64,000 nt of DNA. Origin: Paraeggerthella hominis. GTDB taxonomy: Bacteria > Actinomycetota > Coriobacteriia > Coriobacteriales > Eggerthellaceae. The stretch is taken from NCBI RefSeq assembly GCF_021044775.1, contig NZ_JAJNOQ010000006.1, positions 1 to 64,000 on the forward strand. Reading direction: 5' to 3'. Position numbers and translations under genes: made by a program. The notes below the pieces were generated by a model, which was not told where the DNA came from, did not search any database, and saw nothing but the letters and a program-made list of their open reading frames with translations. Below, one piece after another: positions 17,846-26,076 of this stretch (position 1 is the stretch's first letter; every line of letters begins with the position of its first letter).

Positions 17846-18387
17846 TGGCTCGCTACGGAATGCTCATCAACACGAAGAAGTGCATTGGCTGCTACGCCTG
17901 CCGCGTGGCCTGCCAGCGCCAGAACGATCTGTTGCCTACGCAGCACTTCATTCGCTACGAGGAACAGGAAACGGGAACGTATCCCAACGTGGGGGTGGAG
18001 ACGGTGCCGTTGCAGTGCATGCACTGCGAGGACGCTCCCTGCGTGGCGGTGTGCCCGACGGGCGCTGCGTTCATCGGCGCCGACGGCGTGGTGGGCGTTG
18101 ACCACGGTCGCTGCATCGGATGCAAGTACTGCATGGCGGCGTGCCCCTACCAGGTGCGTTCGTTCAACGAGGAAACGGGAACCGTTGACAAGTGCCGCTT
18201 CTGCACGGTGTCGGCCGAGGTGACGGGCACGAAGATGTGCTCGTGCGTGGAGGCGTGCCTGACGGATGCCCGCATCTTCGGCGACTTGGACGATCCCGAG
18301 TCCAAGATATCCAAGGCCATTGTCGCGGAGGGCGCTCAGCCTATTTCCGGCGACTTGACCAAAGTCAAAGTATTCTACGTGAGGTGA
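17845..18387 (+). CDS. 4Fe-4S subunit of the molybdopterin reductase (PhsB/DmsB-like)
   Basis: 180 residues. Cysteine groups CIGCYACRVAC, CMHCEDAPCVAVCP, CIGCKYCMAACP and a fourth set CRFC...CSCVEAC give four 4Fe-4S sites in the order usual for DmsB, PsrB and NrfC. It has no signal of its own, so it is presumably exported with the TAT-signal catalytic subunit. The start codon shares one base with the stop of the catalytic subunit gene (TAATG), indicating translational coupling. It passes electrons from the NrfD-type anchor to the molybdenum site. Confidence 0.88.
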   Translation: MARYGMLINTKKCIGCYACRVACQRQNDLLPTQHFIRYEEQETGTYPNVGVETVPLQCMHCEDAPCVAVCPTGAAFIGADGVVGVDHGRCIGCKYCMAACPYQVRSFNEETGTVDKCRFCTVSAEVTGTKMCSCVEACLTDARIFGDLDDPESKISKAIVAEGAQPISGDLTKVKVFYVR

Positions 18388-18393
18388 TGAACG

Positions 18394-19287
18394 ATGACGT
18401 TTGAACCGATTTGGGGCTCCATCATCGCATGGTACCTGTTTCTCGCCGGTCTCGGCGGCGGCGCGTTCGTCACCTCCGCCTTCTTGGGCTGGCGTCATCC
18501 CGAAGCGGTGAACATGCGCAAGATCGGCCATATCGTGGCTCCTGTTGCGGTGGTCATCGGCTTGGTCTTGCTGATGTTCGACGCCGAGGGCGGCCTGCAC
18601 AATCCGCTGCGCTTCGCGCTGCTGCTTACGAACTTCGGGTCTGTTATGACCTGGGGCGTGGTGTTCCTGGCTGGCTTCACCGTGCTTGCTCTGGTGGCGC
18701 TTTTGCTGGACATCCTGAAGAAGAACGTGCCGGTGTGGCTTGACATTGCGGGAACGGTGTTCGGCGTGGCCGTAGCCATGTACACGGGTGCCCTGCTGGG
18801 CGTGTGCAAGACGTTCCCCTTGTGGAACAACGCGCTGCTGCCTGTTTTGTTCCTGGTATCGGCTTTGTCGGCCGGCGCAGCTTCCGTGCTGCTCATCAGC
18901 ATTGTGAAGCATGCCGACGAGTTCAACCGCGTGGGCGTGCTGAAGAAGTTCCACTTCTGCCTGCCCATCATCGAGTTGGTTTTGGTGGCTGCGCTGCTGT
19001 TCATCACGTCGAGCAACTCGGTTGCAGGGTGGAACTCGGTGGTCAGCTTGGTGTCCGGAGGATATGCGGCGCTGTTCTGGTTCGGCTTGGTGCTGATTGG
19101 CTTGGTGATTCCTACCGCCCTGGAGACGTGGCTGCTGTTCTTCAGCCCGAAGGAGTTCGAGGAAAGCCGCAAGGCGCATTGGATCAGCTTCGGCTCCGAT
19201 GCGGGCGTGCTCATAGGCGGCTTCCTGCTGCGCTACCTGGTGGTTGTTGCTGCGCTGCCCCTTACGATGGTCGTGCCTGCCCTGTAG
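18394..19287 (+). CDS. NrfD/PsrC-family membrane anchor subunit
   Basis: 297 residues with eight hydrophobic helices. The N-terminal WGSIIAWYLFLAGLGGGAFVTS segment is characteristic of NrfD/PsrC proteins, and the LGVCKTFPLWN loop after the fourth helix is also typical. It should anchor the reductase and oxidise menaquinol. It follows the Fe-S subunit by six bases with GAGGTGATG as ribosome site, so all three subunits are in one transcript. A terminator comes 25 bp after the stop. Confidence 0.88.
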   Translation: MTFEPIWGSIIAWYLFLAGLGGGAFVTSAFLGWRHPEAVNMRKIGHIVAPVAVVIGLVLLMFDAEGGLHNPLRFALLLTNFGSVMTWGVVFLAGFTVLALVALLLDILKKNVPVWLDIAGTVFGVAVAMYTGALLGVCKTFPLWNNALLPVLFLVSALSAGAASVLLISIVKHADEFNRVGVLKKFHFCLPIIELVLVAALLFITSSNSVAGWNSVVSLVSGGYAALFWFGLVLIGLVIPTALETWLLFFSPKEFEESRKAHWISFGSDAGVLIGGFLLRYLVVVAALPLTMVVPAL

Positions 19288-19312
19288 CCCGAGGCACACG
19301 GCAAACGTGCGT

Positions 19313-19347
19313 GCGCGCCGCTTTCTTGGGAAGGCGGCGCGCTTTTT
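19313..19347 (+). terminator. Intrinsic terminator of the reductase operon
   Basis: Stem GCGCGCCGC (19313-19321) with GCGGCGCGC (19334-19342) followed by TTTTT at 19343-19347. Confidence 0.85.
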
Positions 19348-19478
19348 GTCGGGTCTGCAGGTTTGGCCCGCGCGCTGGGCGAGCGTGCGGAAGAGCTTCG
19401 GCCGACGCTGGGTCCCTTGCGTTTCGGGGGTTCTTCTCGGGATGGTTTCTCTTCGGAACCGCTTGGCACAATGTAAGG

Positions 19479-19504
19479 TTGGTTTTCTTGTATTGCTTTA
19501 TAAT
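19479..19504 (+). promoter_or_regulatory. Possible promoter of the membrane protein gene
   Basis: A consensus -10 box TATAAT lies at 19499-19504, 21 bases before the ATG at 19526. A weak TTGGTT at 19479 is only 14 bases away, so the -35 element is uncertain. Confidence 0.4.
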
Positions 19505-19525
19505 GGGAACCTTCAAACGAAGGGA

Positions 19526-20707
19526 ATGAGCATAAGCACTACGACGGCATACGAACGTGAATGGTCACCGGTGGGCCTTGCTTTGTCATGCGTGCTGGCC
19601 GCATTCGGCTTGTGCTTGCACGCCGACAACCAACTGCTTGCCGTGTACGCTCTCGAGGGCGTTGCGGGCCTGTTCGCATGCTCGTTTCTTATCGGGGTGG
19701 TGTCGCTTTGCATGGCGGTGCTGGTTTCGGCGCACGATGAAGAGCAACGACGCTGGTCGATAGGCATTGGCTTGTTCGCCAGCATTGTCGGCGTAGGGTT
19801 TGCCCTGCTGACGGGTCTGTTGCCTGCGGCGGTATGCGCTGCGGGATCGGGGCTGTTCCTGGGCTTTGGCCTTACCTGCCTGCTGCGCCAGTGGGGGCGT
19901 TATTACCGGCTGTTCACGCATCGCGGCGCGCTTCTGAACACGGCGCTTTCCTTTTTGGCGGCTGCATGTTGGTGGTTCGCGATGGAATTTGCCGGAACTC
20001 CCTTTCTGTTCTGCCTGGGTCTTCTTGTTCTGGCCGTTTGCGGAGGGCTGCCGCTTCTTGCGCGGGAGATCGTGCTTGCCGACGAGGTGCGCGCCGGTCT
20101 TCGCGACGACTACGTTGCGCCTAAGCCTATCTCCACCATGTCTCAGGCCATGCGCAACGGATGGGCTGCCGTGCTGGGCCTCATGTTCAACTTCTTCATG
20201 ATCGGAGCGACGTTTTGGCCGTACGCGGGTGGATTGTCCGCAACGGGAATTTCCCCGAAGCCTTTGGCGTACCTGCTTGTGTTCGCGCTGGTGTGGTGGG
20301 TTGTTTCTCGTACGCGTGAAATTGTCGGCGGCGCTATGGAGTCGTTCTACCGTGCGGCGCTGCCGTGTTCGGCGCTGCTTCTTCTGGCGTATCCTCTGCT
20401 GAGTTCGGTTGATGTTTTGCAGGGCTCGGTCGCGCTTCAAGCGGTTTCGTATCTGGGCGTGGCCGTGTTCAATATTTTGGGCCTGGTGGTGCTGTTTTGG
20501 ACCGCCAAAAGCTCTGAGGTGGGCTTTTCTCGCGTGTTCGCCATGTTCTGCACAAGCTGCGCCGCAAGCGTTGCGGCGGGGATGGTTGCGTTTCAGTTGC
20601 TGGGCGACGGCGCTCAGAAAATCGCGTTGCTCATGTTGGCTGTCTACGTGGTGGTTGTCCTTCTTGCCCAAGTTAGGGCTCGTATCGTCCGGTCTATGGC
20701 GCAGTAG
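19526..20707 (+). CDS. Polytopic membrane protein resembling the sensor half of LuxR-type regulators
   Basis: 393 residues, about twelve hydrophobic helices and short loops. The overall layout and segments such as GSGLFLGFGLTCLLRQWGRYY recall the membrane domain of Eggerthellaceae LuxR regulators like the one at 7452. Here the protein stops after the last helix (VVVLLAQVRARIVRSMAQ) and has no helix-turn-helix. It could be a regulator that lost its output domain, a transporter of the same fold, or a ligand-binding partner. It lies directly after the reductase operon but has its own promoter. The only ribosome-site-like sequence, AAGGGA, abuts the ATG. Confidence 0.55.
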   Translation: MSISTTTAYEREWSPVGLALSCVLAAFGLCLHADNQLLAVYALEGVAGLFACSFLIGVVSLCMAVLVSAHDEEQRRWSIGIGLFASIVGVGFALLTGLLPAAVCAAGSGLFLGFGLTCLLRQWGRYYRLFTHRGALLNTALSFLAAACWWFAMEFAGTPFLFCLGLLVLAVCGGLPLLAREIVLADEVRAGLRDDYVAPKPISTMSQAMRNGWAAVLGLMFNFFMIGATFWPYAGGLSATGISPKPLAYLLVFALVWWVVSRTREIVGGAMESFYRAALPCSALLLLAYPLLSSVDVLQGSVALQAVSYLGVAVFNILGLVVLFWTAKSSEVGFSRVFAMFCTSCAASVAAGMVAFQLLGDGAQKIALLMLAVYVVVVLLAQVRARIVRSMAQ

Positions 20708-20936
20708 GTTGCGTGCGCTCCGCCGGGCGCGAAGGTATCGGCTGGCTGCCCGGTTGCCTGGCTGGGCGCGGCGCGCGGCTTCTCGCTCGGTGGCGGGCGC
20801 GTTCGGCCTCTTTCCTTGCGCACTCTGTGAATTCGCGGCAACGCGTATGTCTTAAATGATTGATCAGCGGTATCATAAATGCAGATGAACAGGGGCGTCG
20901 CATGCGGCGCTCGCGGTTACAAAGGAGGAGTTTTTC

Positions 20937-21452
20937 ATGGATGCTCGCGTATACGAACTGCTGAACGACCAGATCAACAAAGAGCTGTACTCGGCGTACC
21001 TGTACCTGTCTTTCGCCGACTACTACGAAGAAGAGGGTCTGGAAGGCTTCGCCAATTGGTACGAGATTCAGGCCCAGGAAGAGCGCGATCACGCGATGAT
21101 CTTCCGCAACTACCTGCATGAGAACGGCCAGAGCGTGAAGCTGCTGGCTATCGACCAGCCCGACAAGGAGTTCTCGAACTACTTGGAGCCGCTGGAGGCT
21201 GCTCTCGAGCACGAGAAGTACGTGACCAGCCTTATCAACGACATCTACAGCGCTGCTGCCGATGCGAAGGACTACCGCACGATGAAGTTCCTCGATTGGT
21301 TCATCGAGGAACAGCAGGAGGAAGAGGACAACGCCGACAAGATGATCACGCGCATGAAGCTGTTCGGCTCGGATGCCAAGGCTCTCTACGACCTGGATCA
21401 GGAAAACGCCGCGCGCGTCTACACCACGCCGTCGCCGCTGGCTAACGCATAG
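20937..21452 (+). CDS. ftnA: Ferritin (non-heme, FtnA-like)
   Basis: 171 residues with an AAAGGAGGAG ribosome site. The four-helix ferritin core shows the ferroxidase ligands: a Glu in NKELYSAYLYLSFADYY, EERDH in helix B, a Glu in helix C and QQEEE in helix D. It oxidises Fe(II) and stores Fe(III) in a 24-mer cytoplasmic shell, limiting Fenton chemistry in an anaerobe with many Fe-S enzymes. Monocistronic, with a clear terminator. Confidence 0.92.
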   Translation: MDARVYELLNDQINKELYSAYLYLSFADYYEEEGLEGFANWYEIQAQEERDHAMIFRNYLHENGQSVKLLAIDQPDKEFSNYLEPLEAALEHEKYVTSLINDIYSAAADAKDYRTMKFLDWFIEEQQEEEDNADKMITRMKLFGSDAKALYDLDQENAARVYTTPSPLANA

Positions 21453-21480
21453 CCGCAAGCGATCTGCCTTTGCTTGTTGG

Positions 21481-21509
21481 ACGCCCCCGCTTCGCCGGGG
21501 GCGTTTTTT
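21481..21509 (+). terminator. Ferritin gene terminator
   Basis: Stem ACGCCCCCG / CGGGGGCGT around loop CTTCGC, followed by six T. Confidence 0.9.
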
Positions 21510-22101
21510 CGTTCTGCATCCCGGGTGCCGAGGGCGGGCTTCATGCGGCTTGGATGGCGGGCTCCGATCGCGTTTTCCGAGCCTTTCGCTTCTCTTCGCC
21601 GACCTTTCTGTCGAGCTCAAAAATGAATAAAATCCCCCTCTTTTTGTATATGAGTAGTAAGGTCCTCTTGATGACGGACAAGGGTCCGTTAGGTAACAAT
21701 TTCGTTGTTCACCTGCACAAAAACCCTGGAAAGGGTTCGCTTTTAGGGTAAAAGAGAGTACAATCGCGGTGTCCGACAGTTGAATAGAAACGCAATACGA
21801 ACGATAAGACTATCTTCGCCAAGTAAACAGTCTCGTGCGGTTATTATTGCGGACATCGTGAAAGCGATGGGCTAGTAGGAAAAGCAGCAAAAGCCAAGCG
21901 ATACTGTCGGTATTCCTTTCGATGAGGCCGGGGCGCAACCCCCGGCCTCATTACGTATTCCCCTGTTTGCGGCTCTCGAAAGCAAAGCGTTACGGTTTGC
22001 TTTCCGATCGTCCAGCCCTCGGAAGCCCCACAATCGTGTGCCAAATAGGTAGAGGGGGTTTTCTGGGTATGCGGTAAGGTGTACGGTAATGGTTCTGCGA
22101 A
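21510..22101. other. Intergenic region between ferritin and ZIP genes
   Basis: No protein gene is apparent. From 21640 the sequence is noticeably less GC-rich. It holds small hairpins (GGAC-AAGG-GTCC near 21682; ACCCT-GGAA-AGGGT at 21723-21736), a promoter-like TACAAT at 21759, the candidate structured RNA (21770-21953) and a 9-bp hairpin GAAAGCAAA/TTTGCTTTC at 21978-22004. Confidence 0.6.
21770..21953 (+). ncRNA. Candidate structured RNA ending in a hairpin
   Basis: A -10-like TACAAT at 21759-21764 precedes a segment closed by the perfect pair CCGACAGT (21773-21780) and ACTGTCGG (21903-21910). Inside are CGCAATA/TATTGCG (21791-21797 with 21845-21851), AGACT/AGTCT (21807-21811 with 21829-21833), CATCG/CGATG (21854-21858 with 21865-21869) and GGCT/AGCC (21870-21873 with 21892-21895). 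This is a multibranched fold about 140 nt long. A 12-bp GC-rich hairpin (21922-21951) follows. It could be a small RNA or a leader acting on the ZIP transporter gene. I do not recognise the class; it is not a tRNA, SRP RNA or tmRNA. Confidence 0.5.
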
Positions 22102-22917
22102 ATGATCGAAAGGAAGTACAAGTTGCAACAGGCTTTGCTTTGGGCCGCCGCCGGTACCGGATTCACGTTTCTCATGACCACGTTGGGCGCCGCTTCGGTT
22201 TTCCTGTTCCGAAAGCGCGACAGCCTGCTGTTCCAGCGCATCTTCTTGGGGTTCGCCGCGGGCGTTATGATCGCGGCTTCAGTATGGTCGCTGCTCATTC
22301 CGGCTATCGAGCGCGCTGAGGAAGCGGGCCAGATCGGATGGATCCCCGCAGCTGGCGGATTCGCTTTGGGCGTGGCGTTTCTTATGGCGCTGCATCAACT
22401 GCTGCCTCATCTGCATCCAGGAGACAGCAAGCCCGAAGGCTTGCCCAGCAAATGGAATCGACCCACGCTGCTGTTCACGGCGGTAACCTTGCATAACATT
22501 CCCGAGGGCATGAGCGTGGGCTTGCTGTTTGCCATGGCGGCGCAGAACGGCGGCGATCCTGCAATGTTCGGCATGGCTGTAGCGCTGGCTATTGGCATCG
22601 GCATCCAAAACGTGCCCGAAGGGGCGGCCGTGGCGCTGCCTATGCTGCAAGAGGGGATGAGCGCGCCGAAGGCGTTTGCGCTGGGTACGTTGTCGGGTCT
22701 GGCCGAACCCGTATTCGGCATTCTCGTGGTGCTTTTCGCGGGGCTTATCTCGCCGTACATGCCGTGGATGCTGGCGTTCTCGGCTGGCGCCATGATGTAC
22801 GTTGTGGTGGAGGAACTCATACCCGAGGCGCATCTGGGCGACCACTCCAACGCCGGCACCCTTGGCGTGATGGCCGGCTTCTTGGTCATGATGGTCTTGG
22901 ACGTGGCGCTGGGGTAA
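22102..22917 (+). CDS. ZIP-family divalent metal transporter
   Basis: 271 residues with eight membrane segments. The metal-binding helix signatures are plain: HNIPEGMSVG near 135 and NVPEGAAVALP near 175. A short His-rich loop (HQLLPHLHPGD) lies between helices 3 and 4. ZIP proteins import Zn, Fe or Mn into the cytoplasm. The ATG at 22102 lacks a good ribosome site, whereas a TTG seven codons later (22123) has GAAAGGAAG six bases upstream and may be the true start. Downstream of ferritin and of a candidate structured RNA, so a role in iron or metal balance is likely. Confidence 0.85.
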   Translation: MIERKYKLQQALLWAAAGTGFTFLMTTLGAASVFLFRKRDSLLFQRIFLGFAAGVMIAASVWSLLIPAIERAEEAGQIGWIPAAGGFALGVAFLMALHQLLPHLHPGDSKPEGLPSKWNRPTLLFTAVTLHNIPEGMSVGLLFAMAAQNGGDPAMFGMAVALAIGIGIQNVPEGAAVALPMLQEGMSAPKAFALGTLSGLAEPVFGILVVLFAGLISPYMPWMLAFSAGAMMYVVVEELIPEAHLGDHSNAGTLGVMAGFLVMMVLDVALG

Positions 22918-22932
22918 GGCGCTGCGAACAGG

Positions 22933-22969
22933 CATGAAAAAGCCCGCAAGCAAAGCGGGCTTTTTCATG
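22933..22969. terminator. Bidirectional terminator
   Basis: Perfect 15-bp stem CATGAAAAAGCCCGC / GCGGGCTTTTTCATG around a 7-base loop. It gives a T-tract on both strands and serves the ZIP gene and the convergent membrane protein gene. Confidence 0.92.
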
Positions 22970-22992
22970 TGCGAATCTCGAACAAGGTTGCG

Positions 22993-23538
22993 CTACTGCG
23001 CCGGAGGGGTGGGAGGCTGCTGCTGGTTTCCGGGCTGCTGTGCGTAACCGTACACGGGCTGCGCCTGGCCGTAGGGCACCATGGGCGCGCGCCTCAGCTT
23101 GTTGATGTACACGGCGGATACGATAAGCAGCACCATGGTAATAAGGTTGCCGCACAAAAACGAGAATACGGCGCCTGCGATGGCCCAGCCGAAAGCTCCG
23201 CCCAGTTTGTCCACGTTGTTGTAGTTGCGCATTCCCAGGATTGCCGCCACCAACGGAACGATGGAGCAGATTATCAACCAGCCCATGAACATGCCGAGAA
23301 CGCCCAGGCTCAGCATGGCTAGGACAACGACCTCGTCGCCGCTCAGAGAGTCCGCGCTTATCCCCGAGCCGTTGTCGATCTCGATAGCAGCGGAACTCGC
23401 GACGCTTGGATCGCTGAGCGCTACGCCGCCGATGCCCAGAAAGATCATGACCAGCAAGGAGCCGGCAACGGCAAGTATGGACAGAATCAAGACGGCAATG
23501 CTCAGCCCACGAACTACTTTCGCATCAGAGTTAGGCAT
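22993..23538 (-). CDS. Small membrane protein with Pro/Gln-rich tail
   Basis: 181 residues. A long hydrophobic segment lies at about 12-40, a polar loop with Ser/Asp follows, then two or three more helices (about 72-135). The cytoplasmic tail is rich in Gly, Gln, Tyr and Pro (YGQAQPVYGYAQQPGNQQQPP). This layout resembles DUF4190-type proteins, whose function is not established. Single gene between terminators. Confidence 0.65.
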   Translation of the reverse strand: MPNSDAKVVRGLSIAVLILSILAVAGSLLVMIFLGIGGVALSDPSVASSAAIEIDNGSGISADSLSGDEVVVLAMLSLGVLGMFMGWLIICSIVPLVAAILGMRNYNNVDKLGGAFGWAIAGAVFSFLCGNLITMVLLIVSAVYINKLRRAPMVPYGQAQPVYGYAQQPGNQQQPPTPPAQ

Positions 23539-23659
23539 GGCAATTTCCTTTCGAACGGTGTACGGTACACGCGTATGTACTATGCTTGCTATTGTACGCT
23601 AGGCGGCAAGCCTGCTGCGCTCGGGGCGCGGTAACGGTTCAGTCAAAAGAAAGTTGGTC

Positions 23660-24853
23660 ATGGTCATGGAGAACTTTGAATTCGTGTCGCCGACTCATTT
23701 CGTATTCGGCAAAGACGCAGAACTGCAGGTGGGGACAAAGTTGGCCGAACGTGGCGCCCGAAAGGTGCTGCTGCATTTCGGCGGCAAAAGCGCTTTGGCC
23801 AGCGGCTTGATCGATCGCGTCAAAGAGTCTTTGGAGGCGCACGGCATCGAGCACGTGACGTTGGGGGGCGTTCGTCCCAACCCTGAAATCACGTTGGTGC
23901 GCGAAGGCGTAGCGCTATGCAAGCAGCACGAGGTGGATTGGGTACTGGCTGTGGGCGGCGGGTCGGTTGTTGACTCGGCGAAGGCGATCGCGGTGGGCGC
24001 GCGCTACGAAGGCGACGTGTGGGATTTCTTCGAGTCGAAGCGGCCGACGAACGACGTGCTGCCCATTGCCGTGGTGCTGACCATTCCGGCGGCTGGCAGC
24101 GAGGCGTCGAAGAACACGGTGGTCTCGAACGATGCGTTGCAAATGAAAACAGGGTATGCGAACAACGCGCAGCGCCCGAAGCTTGCGTTCATGAACCCCG
24201 AGCTCACGTTCACCTTGCCGCCGTTCCAGACGGCTGCCGGCTGCACCGATATGTTCTGCCACTTGCTCGAGCGCTTCTTCGACGACGTGGGCGCGGTTCC
24301 GGTGACGGACAATCTGTGCTTGTCGCTTATGAAGACGGTGCGCGCCGAGGCTCCGCGTGTTCTGGCCGATCCCGACAATTACGATGCGCGTGCGAACGTC
24401 ATGTGGGCGGGCATGCTGTGCCATCAGGGTTTGGCGGGCGTTGGTCGGCATGAGGACTGGGCAACGCACGGCTTGGAGCACGAGCTTTCCGCACTGTATC
24501 CGGAGATTACCCACGGCGCGGGCTTGGCCGTCATGTTCCCGGCTTGGATGGAATTCGTGTACGACGCGAACCCGGCTCGCTTCGCCTACTACGGGCGCGA
24601 GGTGTTCGGGCTGGCTCCCACGGGAGATGTGGCCGCCGACGCTCTGTCGGCTATCGACGAAACCCGTTCGTTCTTCGCGTCGTTGGGCATGCCGATGACC
24701 TTGGACGAGCTGGGCGTTGAAGAAGCCGATATCGATAAGCTGATTCCCACGCTCAAAGAGAACAAGGGCGAGCCGTTCGGCAGCTTCAAGAAGCTGAGCA
24801 TGGACGACGCAAAGGCCGTCTATCGCATCGCTTTTGCATCGGGCGACGAATAG
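23660..24853 (+). CDS. Iron-containing alcohol dehydrogenase (BdhA/YqhD-like)
   Basis: 397 residues. The NAD(P)-binding motif GGGSVVDSAKAIAVGA is near 95. Metal ligands are visible in the C-terminal helical domain: Asp in AAGCTDMFCHLLERF (with a following His), and His residues in DWATHGLEHELSALYPEITHGAG. Closest in style to butanol/aldehyde reductases of group III ADHs, which reduce aldehydes with NAD(P)H. It may clear aldehydes from fermentation. The ATG at 23660 is one of three close in-frame starts (TTG 23654, ATG 23666). Monocistronic; a palindromic terminator follows. Confidence 0.88.
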   Translation: MVMENFEFVSPTHFVFGKDAELQVGTKLAERGARKVLLHFGGKSALASGLIDRVKESLEAHGIEHVTLGGVRPNPEITLVREGVALCKQHEVDWVLAVGGGSVVDSAKAIAVGARYEGDVWDFFESKRPTNDVLPIAVVLTIPAAGSEASKNTVVSNDALQMKTGYANNAQRPKLAFMNPELTFTLPPFQTAAGCTDMFCHLLERFFDDVGAVPVTDNLCLSLMKTVRAEAPRVLADPDNYDARANVMWAGMLCHQGLAGVGRHEDWATHGLEHELSALYPEITHGAGLAVMFPAWMEFVYDANPARFAYYGREVFGLAPTGDVAADALSAIDETRSFFASLGMPMTLDELGVEEADIDKLIPTLKENKGEPFGSFKKLSMDDAKAVYRIAFASGDE

Positions 24854-24862
24854 CATGTGATT

Positions 24863-24888
24863 GTCGGGGGCCGCATGCGGCCCCCGAC
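24863..24888. terminator. Palindromic bidirectional terminator
   Basis: Perfect 26-bp palindrome, each half GTCGGGGGCCGCA, exactly between the stop codons of the dehydrogenase and the convergent lrgB-like gene. Confidence 0.7.
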
Positions 24889-25578
24889 TTACATGAAGCA
24901 GCTGGCTACGATCACGATGGCGGTTGTGAGCAGGCCCGCCACCGCGATGGCCACGCCGCTCATGGCGCCTTCGAGCTCTCCCATTTCGATAGCTTTGGTG
25001 GTGCCAACGGCGTGTGCGCAGGTTCCGATGGCCACGCCGCGTGCCACGCGGTTGCGCACGCGGAACACGCGCGTCATGAGCGGCGCGAATATGGCTCCCA
25101 GAACGCCGGTTACGATAACGGCCGCCACCGTGATGGAAGTGATGCCTCCAAGCTGCTGGGAAACGGCGATGGCGATGGGCGTGGTGACCGACTTGGGAAC
25201 GAACGAAAGCGCCATGTCGTCGCCCAAACCGAGCAGTTTGCACAACCCGTACGCGCTGACCATGGAAACGATGGAACCTACCAAGCAGCCGGCGAAAATA
25301 GGTGCGAAGTGCTTCTTCAGGATCTGGCGCTGCTGGTATACCGAATATGCCAGCGCTACGGTTGCGGGTCCCAGCAAGAACGAGATCACCCGGACGCTTT
25401 CCTCGTAGGATTCCAGAGGAATGCGAAAGATGCTCAGCACGGCGATGACGAATACCACCGTGACCAGGAGGGGATTGAGAAGCGGGGAGTTAACGCGGCG
25501 GTACAGCAGGACCGAAAGCTTGAACGTCGCAACGGAAAGCACGGTGCCCACAATAAGCGTGAGAATAAGCGGCGCCAT
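24889..25578 (-). CDS. lrgB: LrgB/CidB-family membrane protein
   Basis: 229 residues, about six to seven helices. Family landmarks: NPLLVTVVFVIAVL near 35, FLLGPATVALAYSVY near 67, FVPKSVTTPIAIAVSQQLGG near 125 and the C-terminal GTCAHAVGTTKAIEMGE. With LrgA it forms the holin/antiholin-like pair, now often viewed as a by-product (pyruvate or glycolate) transporter. It follows the lrgA gene by 3 bp in the same operon. Confidence 0.9.
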   Translation of the reverse strand: MAPLILTLIVGTVLSVATFKLSVLLYRRVNSPLLNPLLVTVVFVIAVLSIFRIPLESYEESVRVISFLLGPATVALAYSVYQQRQILKKHFAPIFAGCLVGSIVSMVSAYGLCKLLGLGDDMALSFVPKSVTTPIAIAVSQQLGGITSITVAAVIVTGVLGAIFAPLMTRVFRVRNRVARGVAIGTCAHAVGTTKAIEMGELEGAMSGVAIAVAGLLTTAIVIVASCFM

Positions 25579-25581
25579 GCT

Positions 25582-26052
25582 CTACCTCTTTTCCCATCGA
25601 TCCATCAGGCGCGATACGAACACCACGGTTCCTGACGTAGCCAAAAACACCAGCACGGTTGTTGCTACGCAGACCAGGGCAAACTTCGCCACGTTTCCTT
25701 CCAGCAGAGAAACGCACCCCATGATGGCAACTCCGGCGGGAATGAAGAACAGCGACATGTTGTCGATAAGGCACGTGCACGCATCGCCGACATGCCGCGT
25801 TTTCAGGAGGCCCGTTCCCAAAAGCGCCAGCAGCAGCACCATGCCCACGATGTTTCCAGGCAGGGTGATGGGAAGTACCGAGGCGAGCGCGCAGCCTGCG
25901 GCGTACACGCCCAGAAGCAAGACGAGTTGGGCGAGAATTTTCGCGATGCGCTTTGCGGCGGCGCCGGTTTTCGATCGCCATGATGCGGCGTTTTTCGGGG
26001 ACGTAGACGCGTGTCCCGAGGCGTCGCGAGAGACGCCTTCGATGTGCTCCAT
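25582..26052 (-). CDS. lrgA: LrgA/CidA-family membrane protein
   Basis: 156 residues from the ATG preceded by GTGAGGATC; an in-frame GTG five codons upstream overlaps that ribosome site. A polar, Ser/Lys-rich N-terminus of about 38 residues is longer than usual. Four helices follow with the family motif LPGNIVGMVLLLALL and DNMSLFFIPAGVAIM. Acts with LrgB in the inner membrane. A 15-bp inverted repeat lies 25 bp upstream of the start and may carry its control site. Confidence 0.88.
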   Translation of the reverse strand: MEHIEGVSRDASGHASTSPKNAASWRSKTGAAAKRIAKILAQLVLLLGVYAAGCALASVLPITLPGNIVGMVLLLALLGTGLLKTRHVGDACTCLIDNMSLFFIPAGVAIMGCVSLLEGNVAKFALVCVATTVLVFLATSGTVVFVSRLMDRWEKR

Positions 26053-26076
26053 GGTTCGGATCCTCACGTGATGTGC

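Noticed and set aside
21770..21953. SRP RNA, 6S RNA or tmRNA
   Set aside because: The segment lacks the SRP apical GGAAG-type loop, a tRNA-like acceptor end and the single long bubble hairpin of 6S RNA.
22993..23538. Secreted or pilin-like protein because of the Pro/Gln/Tyr-rich tail
   Set aside because: The tail follows several membrane helices, and no signal-peptidase or sorting motif is present; a DUF4190-like membrane protein fits better.
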